Shown: positions 36,842 to 46,600 of the stretch, one piece after another
Position numbering within the stretch: position 1 is the first letter of the stretch
How the letters are laid out: each line of letters starts with the position of its first letter
Source: a virus
Reading direction: 5' to 3' (one strand)
IMG/VR virus record: IMGVR_UViG_3300048017_000027
Coordinates: 1-47,610 of that record
Length of the DNA: 47,610 nt
Translations under genes and position numbers: made by a program
The notes under the pieces: model-generated
The model's input: the letters and a program-made list of their open reading frames with translations, nothing else
Told to the model about the DNA's origin: nothing
Databases searched by the model: none

Positions 36842-37116
36842 TAGGCTTGTTCGCCATTCTTAGGCTCGTGCTTAGCTGCTGCCTTGCCGAACGCTCGGTT
36901 GATCTCTTCGATGTCTAGTGCGCCATCGGCCAGGTATGAGCGAGATAGCTCCTGTGCGACACCCATGATGCCAGCAACGCCAGCCATGATTGCAGACTGC
37001 CAAACCTCTAGGCCGACGAAAGAACCGCCGACGAATGCGCTTGTTACGTTCAGGATAATCACCGCGATTGTGCGGCGAATAATATCAAAAAGCATAATTT
37101 TCCATTTCTCGCCCAT
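36841..37116 (-). CDS. Holin-like membrane protein
   Basis: 91 residues with two hydrophobic segments (IAVIILNVTSAFVGGSF and QSAIMAGVAGIMGVAQEL) and a charged C-terminus (FGKAAAKHEPKNGEQA), the usual shape of class II holins. The ATG at 37116 has only AAGGTATAATTG upstream, more promoter- than ribosome-like; MLFDII at 37095 is an alternative start. It would open the membrane for the endolysin. Confidence 0.7.
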   Translation of the reverse strand: MGEKWKIMLFDIIRRTIAVIILNVTSAFVGGSFVGLEVWQSAIMAGVAGIMGVAQELSRSYLADGALDIEEINRAFGKAAAKHEPKNGEQA

Positions 37117-37141
37117 TATACAACTTCAATTATACCTTATA

Positions 37142-37330
37142 TTATTCTTTGGGGTTGCGAACTCGGTATGTAATAATCCAGATAATTGTCGCAGCAATCA
37201 CTAGGTTTGCGGTGGTTGTCTTTGCAGAGCCCTCGAGCACAAGCCAGCCGATTACTAGAGCGACTAGAGTCCATAGCTGGTCTAGGATTTGAGTGAAAAC
37301 AATTCCAATTAGGTTGAGTAGTTTCTTCAT
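37142..37330 (-). CDS. Second holin-like membrane protein
   Basis: 62 residues with two membrane segments (LLNLIGIVFTQILDQLWTLV, LVALVIGWLVLEGSA; then LVIAATIIWIITYRV) and a basic end. The start overlaps the stop of the secreted-protein gene. With the neighbouring gene it may form a holin or antiholin pair. Confidence 0.7.
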   Translation of the reverse strand: MKKLLNLIGIVFTQILDQLWTLVALVIGWLVLEGSAKTTTANLVIAATIIWIITYRVRNPKE

Positions 37331-38838
37331 TACTTGATCTTTCTTGTTGATGTTGAGGTTGATGCTGATGCAGAAACTGCAGCGGCTGCTGCGGATGCAG
37401 CAACTTGGCCAACGACGACAGAGGCCACAACAGCGTCCTCCGCCTGCTCGCGGACCTGTGGAGACATGTCTGCTCCGATGTTACCGATGGCGTTAAAAGC
37501 CTCTAGAGCAGCCCCTGCAGCCTCTCCCAGCAAGGGAATAGCGGCCAGCTCAGCCGGCAACTCGACATCGTCTGCCTGGGCAAGAACGACCAAAGCCTCA
37601 AGAGCCTGGGAATACTCTGGTGAGCCTTGCTGTGCCGTCTCGAAGACTGCCAAGGTAGCCGCCTCTAGAAGTGCAATCTGGGCATTCGAAAGCTCTGACG
37701 GTTCAATCTCCGAAATGTTTTCAATTAAAGTGATAGAATGTTCTTCTACGGTTTCAACAGGAGGTTTAATTGGTAGTTCTGTCAAAGGAGTTTCTTCTAG
37801 CGGTGGCAACGGTTCTTGCGTCGATTCTGATTCTGGCAACGATTCTGCAATCTCCGGCGATGCTGGCTCTGGTGTTTGCTCCACTGGGGGTTCTGGGGCT
37901 TGCGTTTCTTCTGGCAAAGGCAGTTCAGGTTCTGGCTCAGGAGTCGGCTCGACGGGGAAGGGAATAGGCTGTGGCTGAGGCTGAGGTTCAATTACAGGTG
38001 GAGTCACAACAGGATCAACCACGTCCACTGACGGAGTGGGAGAAGGCTGCAGCTGACTCTCTGGGGATTCTACTGGCACTGGGAGGTCTGGGCCTGTATC
38101 TGAAGATGTCGCTGGCGCTTCCGATGCTGATGGTGTCGGTATTGGTGACGGCTCGATTTGCGATGGCCCTGCTGTACTGGTCAGGTTCACGCGCAAAACC
38201 TTAACAACACCGCCACAAGGGTCACCGAACACGCCGTTATCTGCACCGACACTAAAAGTGTTTGAGCCTAGAAGTCCTTGCAGAATTGTGCTCACGTCAG
38301 CACCACAAGTAGGGTCGTTCGGTGCGCCATACCAGCCAGTTACTGCGGTAAACACTTCACCCTCTGGGGCGGTTGCGGCAAATAGCTGACCCTCCCAAGT
38401 GCCGGTCTCTACAGGCTCTGGCTCTGGGCTGGTAATAATTGGCCCTGAAAAGATCGGCCCATACCAGCCGCCCCAGAAGCCCTCATCTCGGCCTGTGACC
38501 TGAATCAGAACCTCGCCTGAAACAGTGGTTTGTATAGACACAATGTCTATACTGTTGCCTTCCCAGCGCTCGCCGTTGATAGTGAGCGACCAGGTGTCGG
38601 GGCGTGGAATACAGTTACCAATACAGTTTGCGGTCATGTTGTTGACCGATATTGTCAGCGTTGAATTCTCAGGCACAGTTAGAAGCTGTGTGGCCTGACC
38701 ACCTCGGTAGTCAAACTGCACAGTGCCGTCAACCACCCGCCCATTAGATGTCTGCCAGTCGCTGGCTGCAACTGACTGTGAAAATGCAAGTGATCCAAAT
38801 GCAAGTAAAAGCGCCGCTATCAATCTAATATTTTTCAT
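37330..38838 (-). CDS. Large secreted proline-rich protein of the lysis cassette
   Basis: 502 residues. A signal peptide (MKNIRLIAALLLAFGSLAFS, then QSVAAS with an A-x-A-like site) leads to a beta-rich region (about 27-230) with a NCIGNC pair and a later cysteine pair. A long Pro/Glu/Ser/Thr linker (about 230-365) follows, then helices rich in Ala (378-470), and an Ala/Ser-rich end with TSTRKIK. No LPxTG motif. It should be exported. Found between endolysin and holins, it may act on the envelope or alter the cell surface. No family recognised. Confidence 0.72.
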   Translation of the reverse strand: MKNIRLIAALLLAFGSLAFSQSVAASDWQTSNGRVVDGTVQFDYRGGQATQLLTVPENSTLTISVNNMTANCIGNCIPRPDTWSLTINGERWEGNSIDIVSIQTTVSGEVLIQVTGRDEGFWGGWYGPIFSGPIITSPEPEPVETGTWEGQLFAATAPEGEVFTAVTGWYGAPNDPTCGADVSTILQGLLGSNTFSVGADNGVFGDPCGGVVKVLRVNLTSTAGPSQIEPSPIPTPSASEAPATSSDTGPDLPVPVESPESQLQPSPTPSVDVVDPVVTPPVIEPQPQPQPIPFPVEPTPEPEPELPLPEETQAPEPPVEQTPEPASPEIAESLPESESTQEPLPPLEETPLTELPIKPPVETVEEHSITLIENISEIEPSELSNAQIALLEAATLAVFETAQQGSPEYSQALEALVVLAQADDVELPAELAAIPLLGEAAGAALEAFNAIGNIGADMSPQVREQAEDAVVASVVVGQVAASAAAAAVSASASTSTSTRKIK

Positions 38839-38855
38839 ACATCCCTAGATATAGA

Positions 38856-38887
38856 AAATGGGCCCCAGAATTAACCAGGGCCCATTT
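38856..38887 (-). terminator. Terminator after the endolysin gene
   Basis: AAATGGGCCC (38856-38865) and GGGCCCATTT (38878-38887) are perfect inverted repeats; on the minus strand T's follow (ATTTTCTATA). It lies 16 bases after the endolysin stop, so the secreted protein may have its own promoter. Confidence 0.8.
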
Positions 38888-38902
38888 GTTTTAAGTTGTG
38901 TG

Positions 38903-39502
38903 TTACTGAGCTTTTGCCGCTAACCTTGCGGCCTCAACAGCCGCCGCTTGAGCTTCGTTGTGCTCCGGTGCTGGAGCGATAAGCGCCTCTTCTGGAGTTG
39001 CAATAGGAGCGGAGGCAATAGCCTTCTCCTTGGCAATCAAAGCCTTGAAGAATGCAATCGGCTCAATGTAGTTCTTGCCAGCAGCATCCCAGGTGTGAAC
39101 CTTGCCCAGGCGAAGCTCCCAGTGAAGGTGCTTGCCGGTTGACATGCCGGTTGTCCCCATCTTGCCAAGAGGCATGCCAGCGGTTACCTTCTGGCCCTTC
39201 TTGACCTTAATGGTTCCGTCCTGCATGTGAGCGTAAAGGGTGGTGTAGAACTTGCCATCAATCTTGTGAAGAATGATTACGAAGTTACCAAAGCCACCTC
39301 CAGCGGCGGTTGACTTGCGAGCCTCGATGACCTTGCCGTCGTAAGGTGCTTCAATCCAGCATGGCTCGTGGTGCGACCAGATGTCAGTTCCGTTGTGGTG
39401 CTTCTTAGTCTTCTGCACAGGGTGGATACGCCAGCCCATTAGCGAAGTGATCTTAAAGTCTTTGCCTAGTTTTCCATCAATTGGAAATTGTGCCTTAGCC
39501 AT
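38903..39502 (-). CDS. Endolysin, M23 metallopeptidase
   Basis: 199 residues. LytM zinc site: H36-x3-D40 (HNGTD), then H92 in YAHMQDGT and H125-x-H127 in KHLHWEL. It cuts peptide bridges of peptidoglycan. No signal peptide, so release needs the holin. The C-terminal 50 residues are Ala/Glu/Pro rich and may be a cell-wall binding or linker region. It lies in front of the secreted protein and holin genes. Confidence 0.9.
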   Translation of the reverse strand: MAKAQFPIDGKLGKDFKITSLMGWRIHPVQKTKKHHNGTDIWSHHEPCWIEAPYDGKVIEARKSTAAGGGFGNFVIILHKIDGKFYTTLYAHMQDGTIKVKKGQKVTAGMPLGKMGTTGMSTGKHLHWELRLGKVHTWDAAGKNYIEPIAFFKALIAKEKAIASAPIATPEEALIAPAPEHNEAQAAAVEAARLAAKAQ

Positions 39503-39511
39503 TCATTTTCC

Positions 39512-39880
39512 TTACGGTTGGATGTATGAACTTGCGATCCACGCAAGCTTTAGAGATTCTGGAGTGCTACCGTTCAGTCGGTAAACTCGGACCTTAAACC
39601 CGTTGATGGTCGGGCTTTCAAGCAGGGTCACAGCGTAGCAGCTGCCATTTGCTGTGGTCTCAACATTCGCCGTAACTTTCGTGTACTGCGGTACTGGGCT
39701 TGCAAAGGTGATTTCTACGTCCATTGTTGAGCCGGTAGCGTCTGGGCCGGTAAACTGGGTGCGACCAGCGATAGCACCAATGTTGTCTGCAGTGTTTGCC
39801 AGGTTCGCAAAGTGCGTCTCAAGCGGTGCGATGTTATCGCTTGAGGTTGGGTACGTAATACCCTTAGAGGTTACTGCCAT
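39512..39880 (-). CDS. Small beta structural protein (tail-region)
   Basis: 122 residues: MAVTSKGITYPTSSDNIAPL, ending NGSTPESLKLAWIASSYIQP. The start pattern 'sskGi.yP..sD.iaPle..f..lA.t.d' is common in short phage tail-tip proteins. It lies between tail fibre and endolysin genes. The beta core would suit a tail-tip or fibre accessory part. It overlaps the coiled-coil gene by 17 bases. Confidence 0.65.
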   Translation of the reverse strand: MAVTSKGITYPTSSDNIAPLETHFANLANTADNIGAIAGRTQFTGPDATGSTMDVEITFASPVPQYTKVTANVETTANGSCYAVTLLESPTINGFKVRVYRLNGSTPESLKLAWIASSYIQP

Positions 39881-40013
39881 TTACTTCCTCGTTCTTAGCA
39901 TTAATTGCATCTATTGTTGCCTTCAGGATTGCAATCTCTTGCGCCTGGGCTGCGTTAATTTCGCGGAAGTGTCGCAAAACGTCTTCCAAATCTACTTTAG
40001 TCTGTTCGCTCAT
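39864..40013 (-). CDS. 49-residue coiled-coil protein
   Basis: Frame starting MSEQTKVDLEDVLRHFREIN, then AAQAQEIAILKATIDAINAK, a heptad pattern over most of its length. ATGGGGCACAA precedes the ATG. It lies between the S74 fibre gene and the small structural gene, overlapping the latter by 17 bases. It may be a fibre assembly factor; unknown. Confidence 0.65.
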   Translation of the reverse strand: MSEQTKVDLEDVLRHFREINAAQAQEIAILKATIDAINAKNEEVNGSNL

Positions 40014-40023
40014 TTGTGCCCCA

Positions 40024-41172
40024 TTAGTTGGATTCTAGTACTTCAATTCTATCAGACAGCGACTGAATTAGCTGCTGCTGCTCTTTTATTACGCCATACA
40101 TGGCCGCAGTGAAGTCAATGTATCGGAAGTTGTCCGGACGCAGGCCGCCATTTCCGTCGTCCTGGAAATCGACAAATTCACTTAAGCCAACCTCTGCGGC
40201 TTGTTCAGCAATAAAACCATGAGCAACATCTGCATCTTCGCCAAACTGCTCTACAGCCATCTTATAGCGGAAGCTGACTGGCTCAAGCTGAAAGAACTTA
40301 TTTACGTCAACAACATATGGGTTGATGTCTTGCTTGTAGCGAGCGGATGATGTTGCACAGTTGTAAGTTCCGTTAGACGCAACATACATAATACGACCAG
40401 ACTGTACGTTGTTGGCGTACGTTCCAGGAGAGTTGATGTTGCCGGTCTGGTTTGAAATGCCGCCAGTATTAACAATTCCAGAAGTGCTGATTGAGCCAGA
40501 AAAAAACGCACCAGGAAAAGACGGGCTTGTGCTAAAGTCTACAGCGCCAGTAAAGTCAACTGGTCCATAGAAGTAAGCCTGGTCATTAACCGTTGTTGTT
40601 CCGGACATTACTATATTACCGCCGCCAAGGTCGACGCTAGTGCCACCAGAGCCCATTAACGCAGTGCCATCTGCCGTCATCAATAGCGCAGAGCTTGCCG
40701 ATGGGCCGTATAGTAGCAGGGTGCCTTCGTTGCCAGAACCGCCGCCATAAATAGAGCCGACTTGAGTTCCAACATTATCCCAGAACTTTACGCTTGTTGA
40801 CTGCAGTTCAACTCTATATCCGCTGGCAGATGTCCTAACGGTTGAACCAGTTAAAGTTCCAGCGCTAATCATGTTTGCAGTTAAAGTTCCAGTTTGGATG
40901 GTTGTTCCATTGATCTTAGTCGTGCCGGGAACGTAGATATTCGAGGTGATTTCGTTCACTCCACCAATGGCGATACCTGCCTGAGATACGGCAAACTTAA
41001 TGTCCTGAACGCTCTTGTTGACCTGAATGTAAGAGCTCTGCAACTGAGCGTCTCTTGCCTTGTTATTAACGTCATTGCTCTTTACGGTTGCCTCTAGCGT
41101 CTCAAGGCCCTTCTGAACCGCACGACCCCAAGGCTGTGAAACCGTAGGCAGGTTACTGTTTGGGTAAATCAT
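40024..41172 (-). CDS. Tail fibre with S74 self-cleaving chaperone domain
   Basis: 382 residues. Residues 1-29 (MIYPNSNLPTVSQPWGRAVQ and a helix) match the anchor of the collagen-like protein at 8245. A coiled-coil then beta region with TTKINGTTIQTGTLTANMIS and the repeats SGTLTGSTVRTSASG follow. The end is a peptidase S74 domain: CATSSARYKQDINPYV (Ser and Lys of the cleavage dyad), HGFIAEQAAEVG and a final helix (KEQQQLIQSLSDRIEVLESN). The S74 part folds the trimer and then cuts itself off. Confidence 0.85.
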   Translation of the reverse strand: MIYPNSNLPTVSQPWGRAVQKGLETLEATVKSNDVNNKARDAQLQSSYIQVNKSVQDIKFAVSQAGIAIGGVNEITSNIYVPGTTKINGTTIQTGTLTANMISAGTLTGSTVRTSASGYRVELQSTSVKFWDNVGTQVGSIYGGGSGNEGTLLLYGPSASSALLMTADGTALMGSGGTSVDLGGGNIVMSGTTTVNDQAYFYGPVDFTGAVDFSTSPSFPGAFFSGSISTSGIVNTGGISNQTGNINSPGTYANNVQSGRIMYVASNGTYNCATSSARYKQDINPYVVDVNKFFQLEPVSFRYKMAVEQFGEDADVAHGFIAEQAAEVGLSEFVDFQDDGNGGLRPDNFRYIDFTAAMYGVIKEQQQLIQSLSDRIEVLESN

Positions 41173-42791
41173 TAGTTAGCCTCCATTAGCGGGATTACCG
41201 TAAACTCGTTAAAGCGCAAAGCCTCTTCTGCATAAACTTCTGGGTCAAGTGCGATGCTCTTAAAGTTGGCAAAGGTTTTACCGGTCCACTTGGCGTTAAA
41301 CTCTGCAATGCTTACATAGGCCGTTGCCTCGATTGACACAGAGCTCTCGCTGTAAGAAGCTGACTCAATCCTGAACTTATTGCTGTTCATAAGCTCTGTA
41401 CGGCCGATAGTCTGGCCAAAAGCATTTGCGGTAGCAAGACTCGAAGAAGCCGTAACAACCGGCCCACAGATAGCCTGAGCCGCCGCAACGCCACGTGAGT
41501 AAACCTGGCCAAGTCCAATAATAAACGGGTTGTCAATGGTCGCAGAGCTATCAGTTGGCGCATACTCTTCAGCTGCGCCAGTAAGGATTGTGTGCTTACG
41601 CTTCTCAAAGAAAACGCCAATGCCAGTAATCCAGAATGCAGGATAGTCTGCACCCTGGACAGACTCAACTCCGATTCTGTAAGGCGCATACCCGGTTCCG
41701 CCTAGGGCCTTTTCCAGGCTATCAACGGCCGGAGCTTTTACCGTAATCTCAATCTCGTCAGGAACATCAGTAAGGGCAACCTTTACATTGCCGCCATACA
41801 TATCCCACTGCCCAGGCTCAATTGCATAGCCGTCGTTGCCAAATACAACATACTCGCCAGTTGAGCCCTCGTAAGGCTTTGGGAAGTCTCTGGTGATTGT
41901 GCTTACACAAACGGGCTGGTTGACAGTCTCCAGCGTGGCGTTAATCTTAACTCGCTTGGTAACGGTCTCGCCAGCCTCAACCTGCATAGAGTCGGTAATG
42001 CTTGCAAGGAACTTGCCTGGGTTCTCACCAGACTCGTCGTAGTTGCTTTGCTCAAAAACGTTCTTCTGACCGTAAGATGTCTTGTAGCGGTAAATGTCAA
42101 CCTGCTTGGCAGAGTTTCCAGAAGAGACGTTTACGGAGTGGTCAGACTTAAACTCTTCCAAATCCGAAGCGGTCGTCAAAGCCTTTCGAAAAGCAAGGCC
42201 ATCTTCGCCAACAAACATCTCAAAAGGCGAGTTGACTGTTGCGCTTGAGCTAGAAGCTGCGCAGAGCATCTTTAAGTGCTCCCAGACGTTACCCTTCCAG
42301 CCAATAAAGTTTACGGTAACTACCTCAAGCTCGTCAGAAAGCTCTTCGTCGATTGTGGGGACGATTCCAACGAGTCCGCAGTAGTAATTAATAGCGCCCA
42401 GTAGGTTAGCCGGAACGCTCTGTGTTACATCAGTCTGGTTTACGTTCGGCACAGGCATTGCAGTCTTTGTAGTATTTAGTCTCCACTGGAGCGTGTCTCC
42501 AGTTACGCTGACAATGCCGGCGTTGGTAGAGATGCTGTTAACCTTTACATCCACGATGCCATAGTCGTCGTCGTGTAGGCTGATAGCGTTGTTAATCATC
42601 AACTTGCTATTAGGGTGAGTATTGCCAATCTTATCTGCGGTGAGCTCTCCAGCCCTAAATGAGACCTGACCGGTCGCACCCTTGACGTTGCCTGGCTCTA
42701 GCGAAGTAACTTCCTCAGAGTAAGACCAACCCATGATTGTGTCTTCAAACACGCCTCCGTTGCCAGAGCCGTTAATAATGTCTACGCCCAT
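41172..42791 (-). CDS. Tail hub / minor tail protein
   Basis: 539 residues in the second tail gene after the tape measure. It opens MGVDIINGSGNGGVFEDTIM, has a hub-like WGIxxG-type region around WKGNVWEHLKMLCAASSSS and later YAPYRIGVESVQGADYPAFW. The size and position fit the baseplate hub that joins the tail tube to fibres. The end overlaps the S74 fibre gene by one base. Confidence 0.72.
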   Translation of the reverse strand: MGVDIINGSGNGGVFEDTIMGWSYSEEVTSLEPGNVKGATGQVSFRAGELTADKIGNTHPNSKLMINNAISLHDDDYGIVDVKVNSISTNAGIVSVTGDTLQWRLNTTKTAMPVPNVNQTDVTQSVPANLLGAINYYCGLVGIVPTIDEELSDELEVVTVNFIGWKGNVWEHLKMLCAASSSSATVNSPFEMFVGEDGLAFRKALTTASDLEEFKSDHSVNVSSGNSAKQVDIYRYKTSYGQKNVFEQSNYDESGENPGKFLASITDSMQVEAGETVTKRVKINATLETVNQPVCVSTITRDFPKPYEGSTGEYVVFGNDGYAIEPGQWDMYGGNVKVALTDVPDEIEITVKAPAVDSLEKALGGTGYAPYRIGVESVQGADYPAFWITGIGVFFEKRKHTILTGAAEEYAPTDSSATIDNPFIIGLGQVYSRGVAAAQAICGPVVTASSSLATANAFGQTIGRTELMNSNKFRIESASYSESSVSIEATAYVSIAEFNAKWTGKTFANFKSIALDPEVYAEEALRFNEFTVIPLMEAN

Positions 42792-42792
42792 A

Positions 42793-43659
42793 TTAAACCT
42801 CTACCCAGGTAGCAGCCATGCCAATCTGTCCGGTGTTGATTGCTGACGACATATACTCAATCGTCGGCTTCTGTGCAAACTCAAGTCCAGTAGTTCCCTT
42901 GCCCGCAATGAATCCACCGGACGGAACAGAAAGAGTGTCTGGAAGAATCTGAGCAATCATTGCAGTAATCTGCACAGTTGCCGCAGAAGTAGTTGCAAGG
43001 AAGATCTCAACCCGAGAGTGAGTGGTCCCGTTAATCTGCGTGTTTGTGCGCACAGTGCCGCCAGCAACAATCTTAGTTGGATTTACTGCAGTGTCTGCAG
43101 TGCCGTCAGAGCGCTTGTATGGCTGAATGCGAATGCCGGAAGTTGCACCAGCAGATGGACCATGCCAGCCGAAGTGAAGCTTGTACCCTGCCGGAATGAT
43201 AAGGGTAACCTTGCGGTCGCTTGCGAAGTTGTTGGTTGTCTCGAACTCTACATACTTAGACGGGTAGTTATTAGCAACAGTTGCCGAAGTGTAGACGGCA
43301 GAAAGCTGCTTAGTCAGACCGGGCCAGCCAAGCTCTGCCAACATTGGAGCGGCCCAGTGCTGTGGCATTAGGTTCTGGTTGCTGGCAAACGGGTCAACGA
43401 AGTAGTATGGTCCGTCGCCGTAAAGACCGTCAGCATAGTTGATGATGCGCTGTAGCGACTCTTCTTCTGCTGAGTTGTATGAGCCAACCCAAGACGCATC
43501 AAAGCGGCGGTGTGAGCCCTTAGAGCGCTTCACGAACGCCCGGCCGTTGAGCAGCTGAGATTCAGCAGCCCAACCAACCGAGTCAGCTTTCATGCCCGAT
43601 AGCGGGGCCTTAATCCACGACTGCTTAGTTGCAGTTCCAAAGTAAATCAGGCCCGCCAT
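42793..43659 (-). CDS. Distal tail protein
   Basis: 288 residues directly after the tape measure gene, where the distal tail protein is normally found. It starts MAGLIYFGTATKQSWIKAPL, then GSHRRFDASWVGSYNSAEEE and YFVDPFASNQNLMPQHWAAP, typical of actinophage Dit-like proteins. A C-terminal beta domain follows. It forms the ring at the tail tip. Position is the main evidence. Confidence 0.75.
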   Translation of the reverse strand: MAGLIYFGTATKQSWIKAPLSGMKADSVGWAAESQLLNGRAFVKRSKGSHRRFDASWVGSYNSAEEESLQRIINYADGLYGDGPYYFVDPFASNQNLMPQHWAAPMLAELGWPGLTKQLSAVYTSATVANNYPSKYVEFETTNNFASDRKVTLIIPAGYKLHFGWHGPSAGATSGIRIQPYKRSDGTADTAVNPTKIVAGGTVRTNTQINGTTHSRVEIFLATTSAATVQITAMIAQILPDTLSVPSGGFIAGKGTTGLEFAQKPTIEYMSSAINTGQIGMAATWVEV

Positions 43660-46600
43660 TAGTTACTACCTCTCTGAGCCAAGAGCAGGTTACCTGCGTT
43701 GGCTGATGCTGCAATCTTAGTGTTCTCTGTGTATAGAGCGACTGGACGGTCGATAGCTGCACGAAGTAGCTGACGGTCCTCAGGACTCAAGTATACCACC
43801 TGAGAGCTAGTCTGCTGCTGGGCTTGGGCCTGTGGCTGCACAGGAGAGAAGCCAACACGCTGCTGGTTTAGAGCGTTGAGGAAGTCAACTCCGTAGCGAG
43901 ATACAGAGCCTGCACTCATCACGAACTCGCCGTTAGAGAGGCGGGCTGGGATTGAGTCTGAGGTTCCGGTTCCAGCGCCAGTGATTAGGCCGCCATTCTT
44001 GTAGCCATTGCCAAACGACTTCTCAAAGAACTTAATGCTTTCCTTAGCGTCGTTCTTCATGCGGCTAGTTGCGTATGGGTCTGACAGCAGGTCCTTGTTC
44101 TCTTTGTAGAGTGCAATCGACTGTGCGTCAGGCTTTACAACTGTTGAGTTCGAAGTGCCGCCAACAATTGCAACGTTGCTAAGCTCAGCGTTAGCCTTCT
44201 TGACGAACTCTTCGATTGCACGAAGTGCAGGGTCCGTGTTTACAGCAAGGGTAATCTCACTAGGTAGTCCACCAAGAACCGTTGTGAAGTCACCTTCGAA
44301 CGCCTTGGTGTAATCCTCTAGCTCGCTCTTTGCAAAGCCGAGGTTTACGCCCTGAGTCAGGAACTCGGCAGCAAGCTTCTTAGCCTCAGCCTTTAGGCCC
44401 TCTGCCGATGTGCCGGTAGCTGCAAGTGTGGTCAGGTAGTTGGTGTAAGTCTGCACAAGTCCGCGAACCTGGTTGCGGTTCTCGATTGAAGACTTGGTGT
44501 CGTTCTTGAGAGACTTGTCCTTGGTTGCGTTTGCTTCGGCAATCTTCTTGCTCTCCTCGGCAAGGCTAGCGTTTGTCTCGGCAAGCTTGTTTGTCAGGAA
44601 CTTCTGACGCTCAATGTCCTTGTACTTGACTGCAATCTTAAGCTGGTATTCAAGCAGGTTCTTGTCTGCGTTCAAGCCCATGATGGTCTTGTTTGCGTCA
44701 TCCATTGCCTGCTGTGCCGACTCTGCAGAGTCCTTAATGCCCTGCCACGCGTTGGCAATGTCGTCAAGGCCCATCTGCTTCGAGTAGCGATACTCGAACG
44801 CAGAGGCTAGGACGCTCTTCAGGTCGCTTGCATACTCAGATAGGGTCTTGATAGCCTTTGACGCTGCGCCAGTCAGCTGCTTCTCCATGTTTGCAAACAG
44901 AGAAGGGAATGCCTTTTTGAGAGCATTAACTTGCTTTGCCGTAAGGCTGGCATCTCCGCCGATAGCCTTGATTGCGTTTCCGACAAGGTTCAGCGCAGTC
45001 TGCGGAGCACCCATGTCTTTGAGCACAATCTGGAAGGCCTGAAGCTCACGAATAGCCTTAGGGAAGTTGTTGCCAGCGTTCTCGCCAATCTGGTTGATTA
45101 CCGCAAGGATTGCGTTGAACTTCTCCTGAGCGCCTTCTGTGCCCAGGCTCCAGTCGGTAGAACCCTTTAGTGCAGTTCCGAGTGATCGAAGTGCGCTGTT
45201 TAGGTTCATGGCCGCTGAAACTGCAGAGTTTGCTGCGCCGAGCAAGCGCTTAAGCTTGTCGGCCGCTGACTCAGCAGCTCCGCCAACAGTGTCAGCAGAG
45301 GTTGTGCTTGAGTTCGCAAGAGCCTTAAGGTTTCTTTCCAAAGGTTCGAACTGAGCGGCTAGCGCAGCCTGAGCAGCGCCTGCCGCAGTAGGGCTTGCGT
45401 TAGATGCTGCAAGTTTTAGGTTAAGAAGCGCAAGAGCAGTCTGCTTTGCGGCCTCTGTAACCTTAAGCATCTCCTTGACGGACTTTGCGCCATCAAAGTT
45501 TACCTTAATGTCAGTGTTCTTAATCAGGTCGTTCGCCGCGGTCTTGATAAGCTTCATTACTGAAGACATGCCCTTGCCAGTCTTCATGGCAGACTTCATT
45601 TTAGCTTCTAGGCCAAAGAATGACTGGCTGTAGCCCTTCATGATTTCATTAACCTTGGTCTGCCTGATTGCTTGCTCAATCTGAGCCATTGCCTCAGCGC
45701 CAACCTGACCAAGAGCGACTAGCTCTGCCCGGCTTTGCTTCAGCGCCTTGATTTCGCCTGCGTTGTCAAGGGCTACATACTCGCTAGCTTCCCAGTTTGC
45801 AATCCTAATCTGCTTGTCAAGCTCTTCAACGCCCTTCGCAATTCCATCAAGATATGCCTGAGCCTGCTCAGGGTCGCCCATGATTGCATCAACCATATCG
45901 CTGGCGTTAAAGCCCATGCCAGCGAGGTCGTTGAACATGTTTGCGTTTTTATCAATTAGGCTAGTAATCTTTTCATTAGCAAGGATTGCATTAATGATAA
46001 GCTCTTTTGTCGCTTGCCCAAATGCAACAGTCTGCTCTTTAGTGACATCAATCATGTCCTTCTGGGACCCGTAAGCGTCGTTTAGCTCAACACTAAGGCC
46101 TGAGATGGCCCTAGCGTACTTATCTGTGCTAGCCTCAGCCTCTACATACTTCGAGGATTGAACGGCAATTGCTTCTCCGTTATCCCTCCAAGCCTCAGTG
46201 TCCTGCTTGATGGTGTCTCTAAGCGCTTCGATGCCAAGCCCAGACCCAGCAAGGTCAATCTTGTTAGCCTCTTCGGCCGCCATTGTAATGCCCTGGACAA
46301 TTCCGATAACGGTAGTTAGCACAGTTGCGGCAATGCCTACAGCGCCAAGGAATCCCATAAACTTGGTCATGGCTCCACCGGCTGCGAGGCCAGCCCCAGT
46401 TGCAGCTCTTGTCTCGGCGGTGATTGCCTGTACGTTTCTTAGTCGAGCAGTAGCTTCGCCGTTCTTGACCTTGGCGGCAACTTCGGCCGCGGCAGCAGCC
46501 TTCAGCTCGGCATACTGGTTAGCGTTAAGTGCCGTGACCTCATTGCCGATGACCTCAACATAAAGCGCTTCTGTAGCTAGAGCAGCTCGCTTTGCGGCAG

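Noticed and set aside
37334-37978. 214-codon plus-strand frame opposite the secreted protein
   Set aside because: Mirror of the Ala/Ser/Pro-rich minus gene; no ribosome site, and no plus-strand genes lie in this region.
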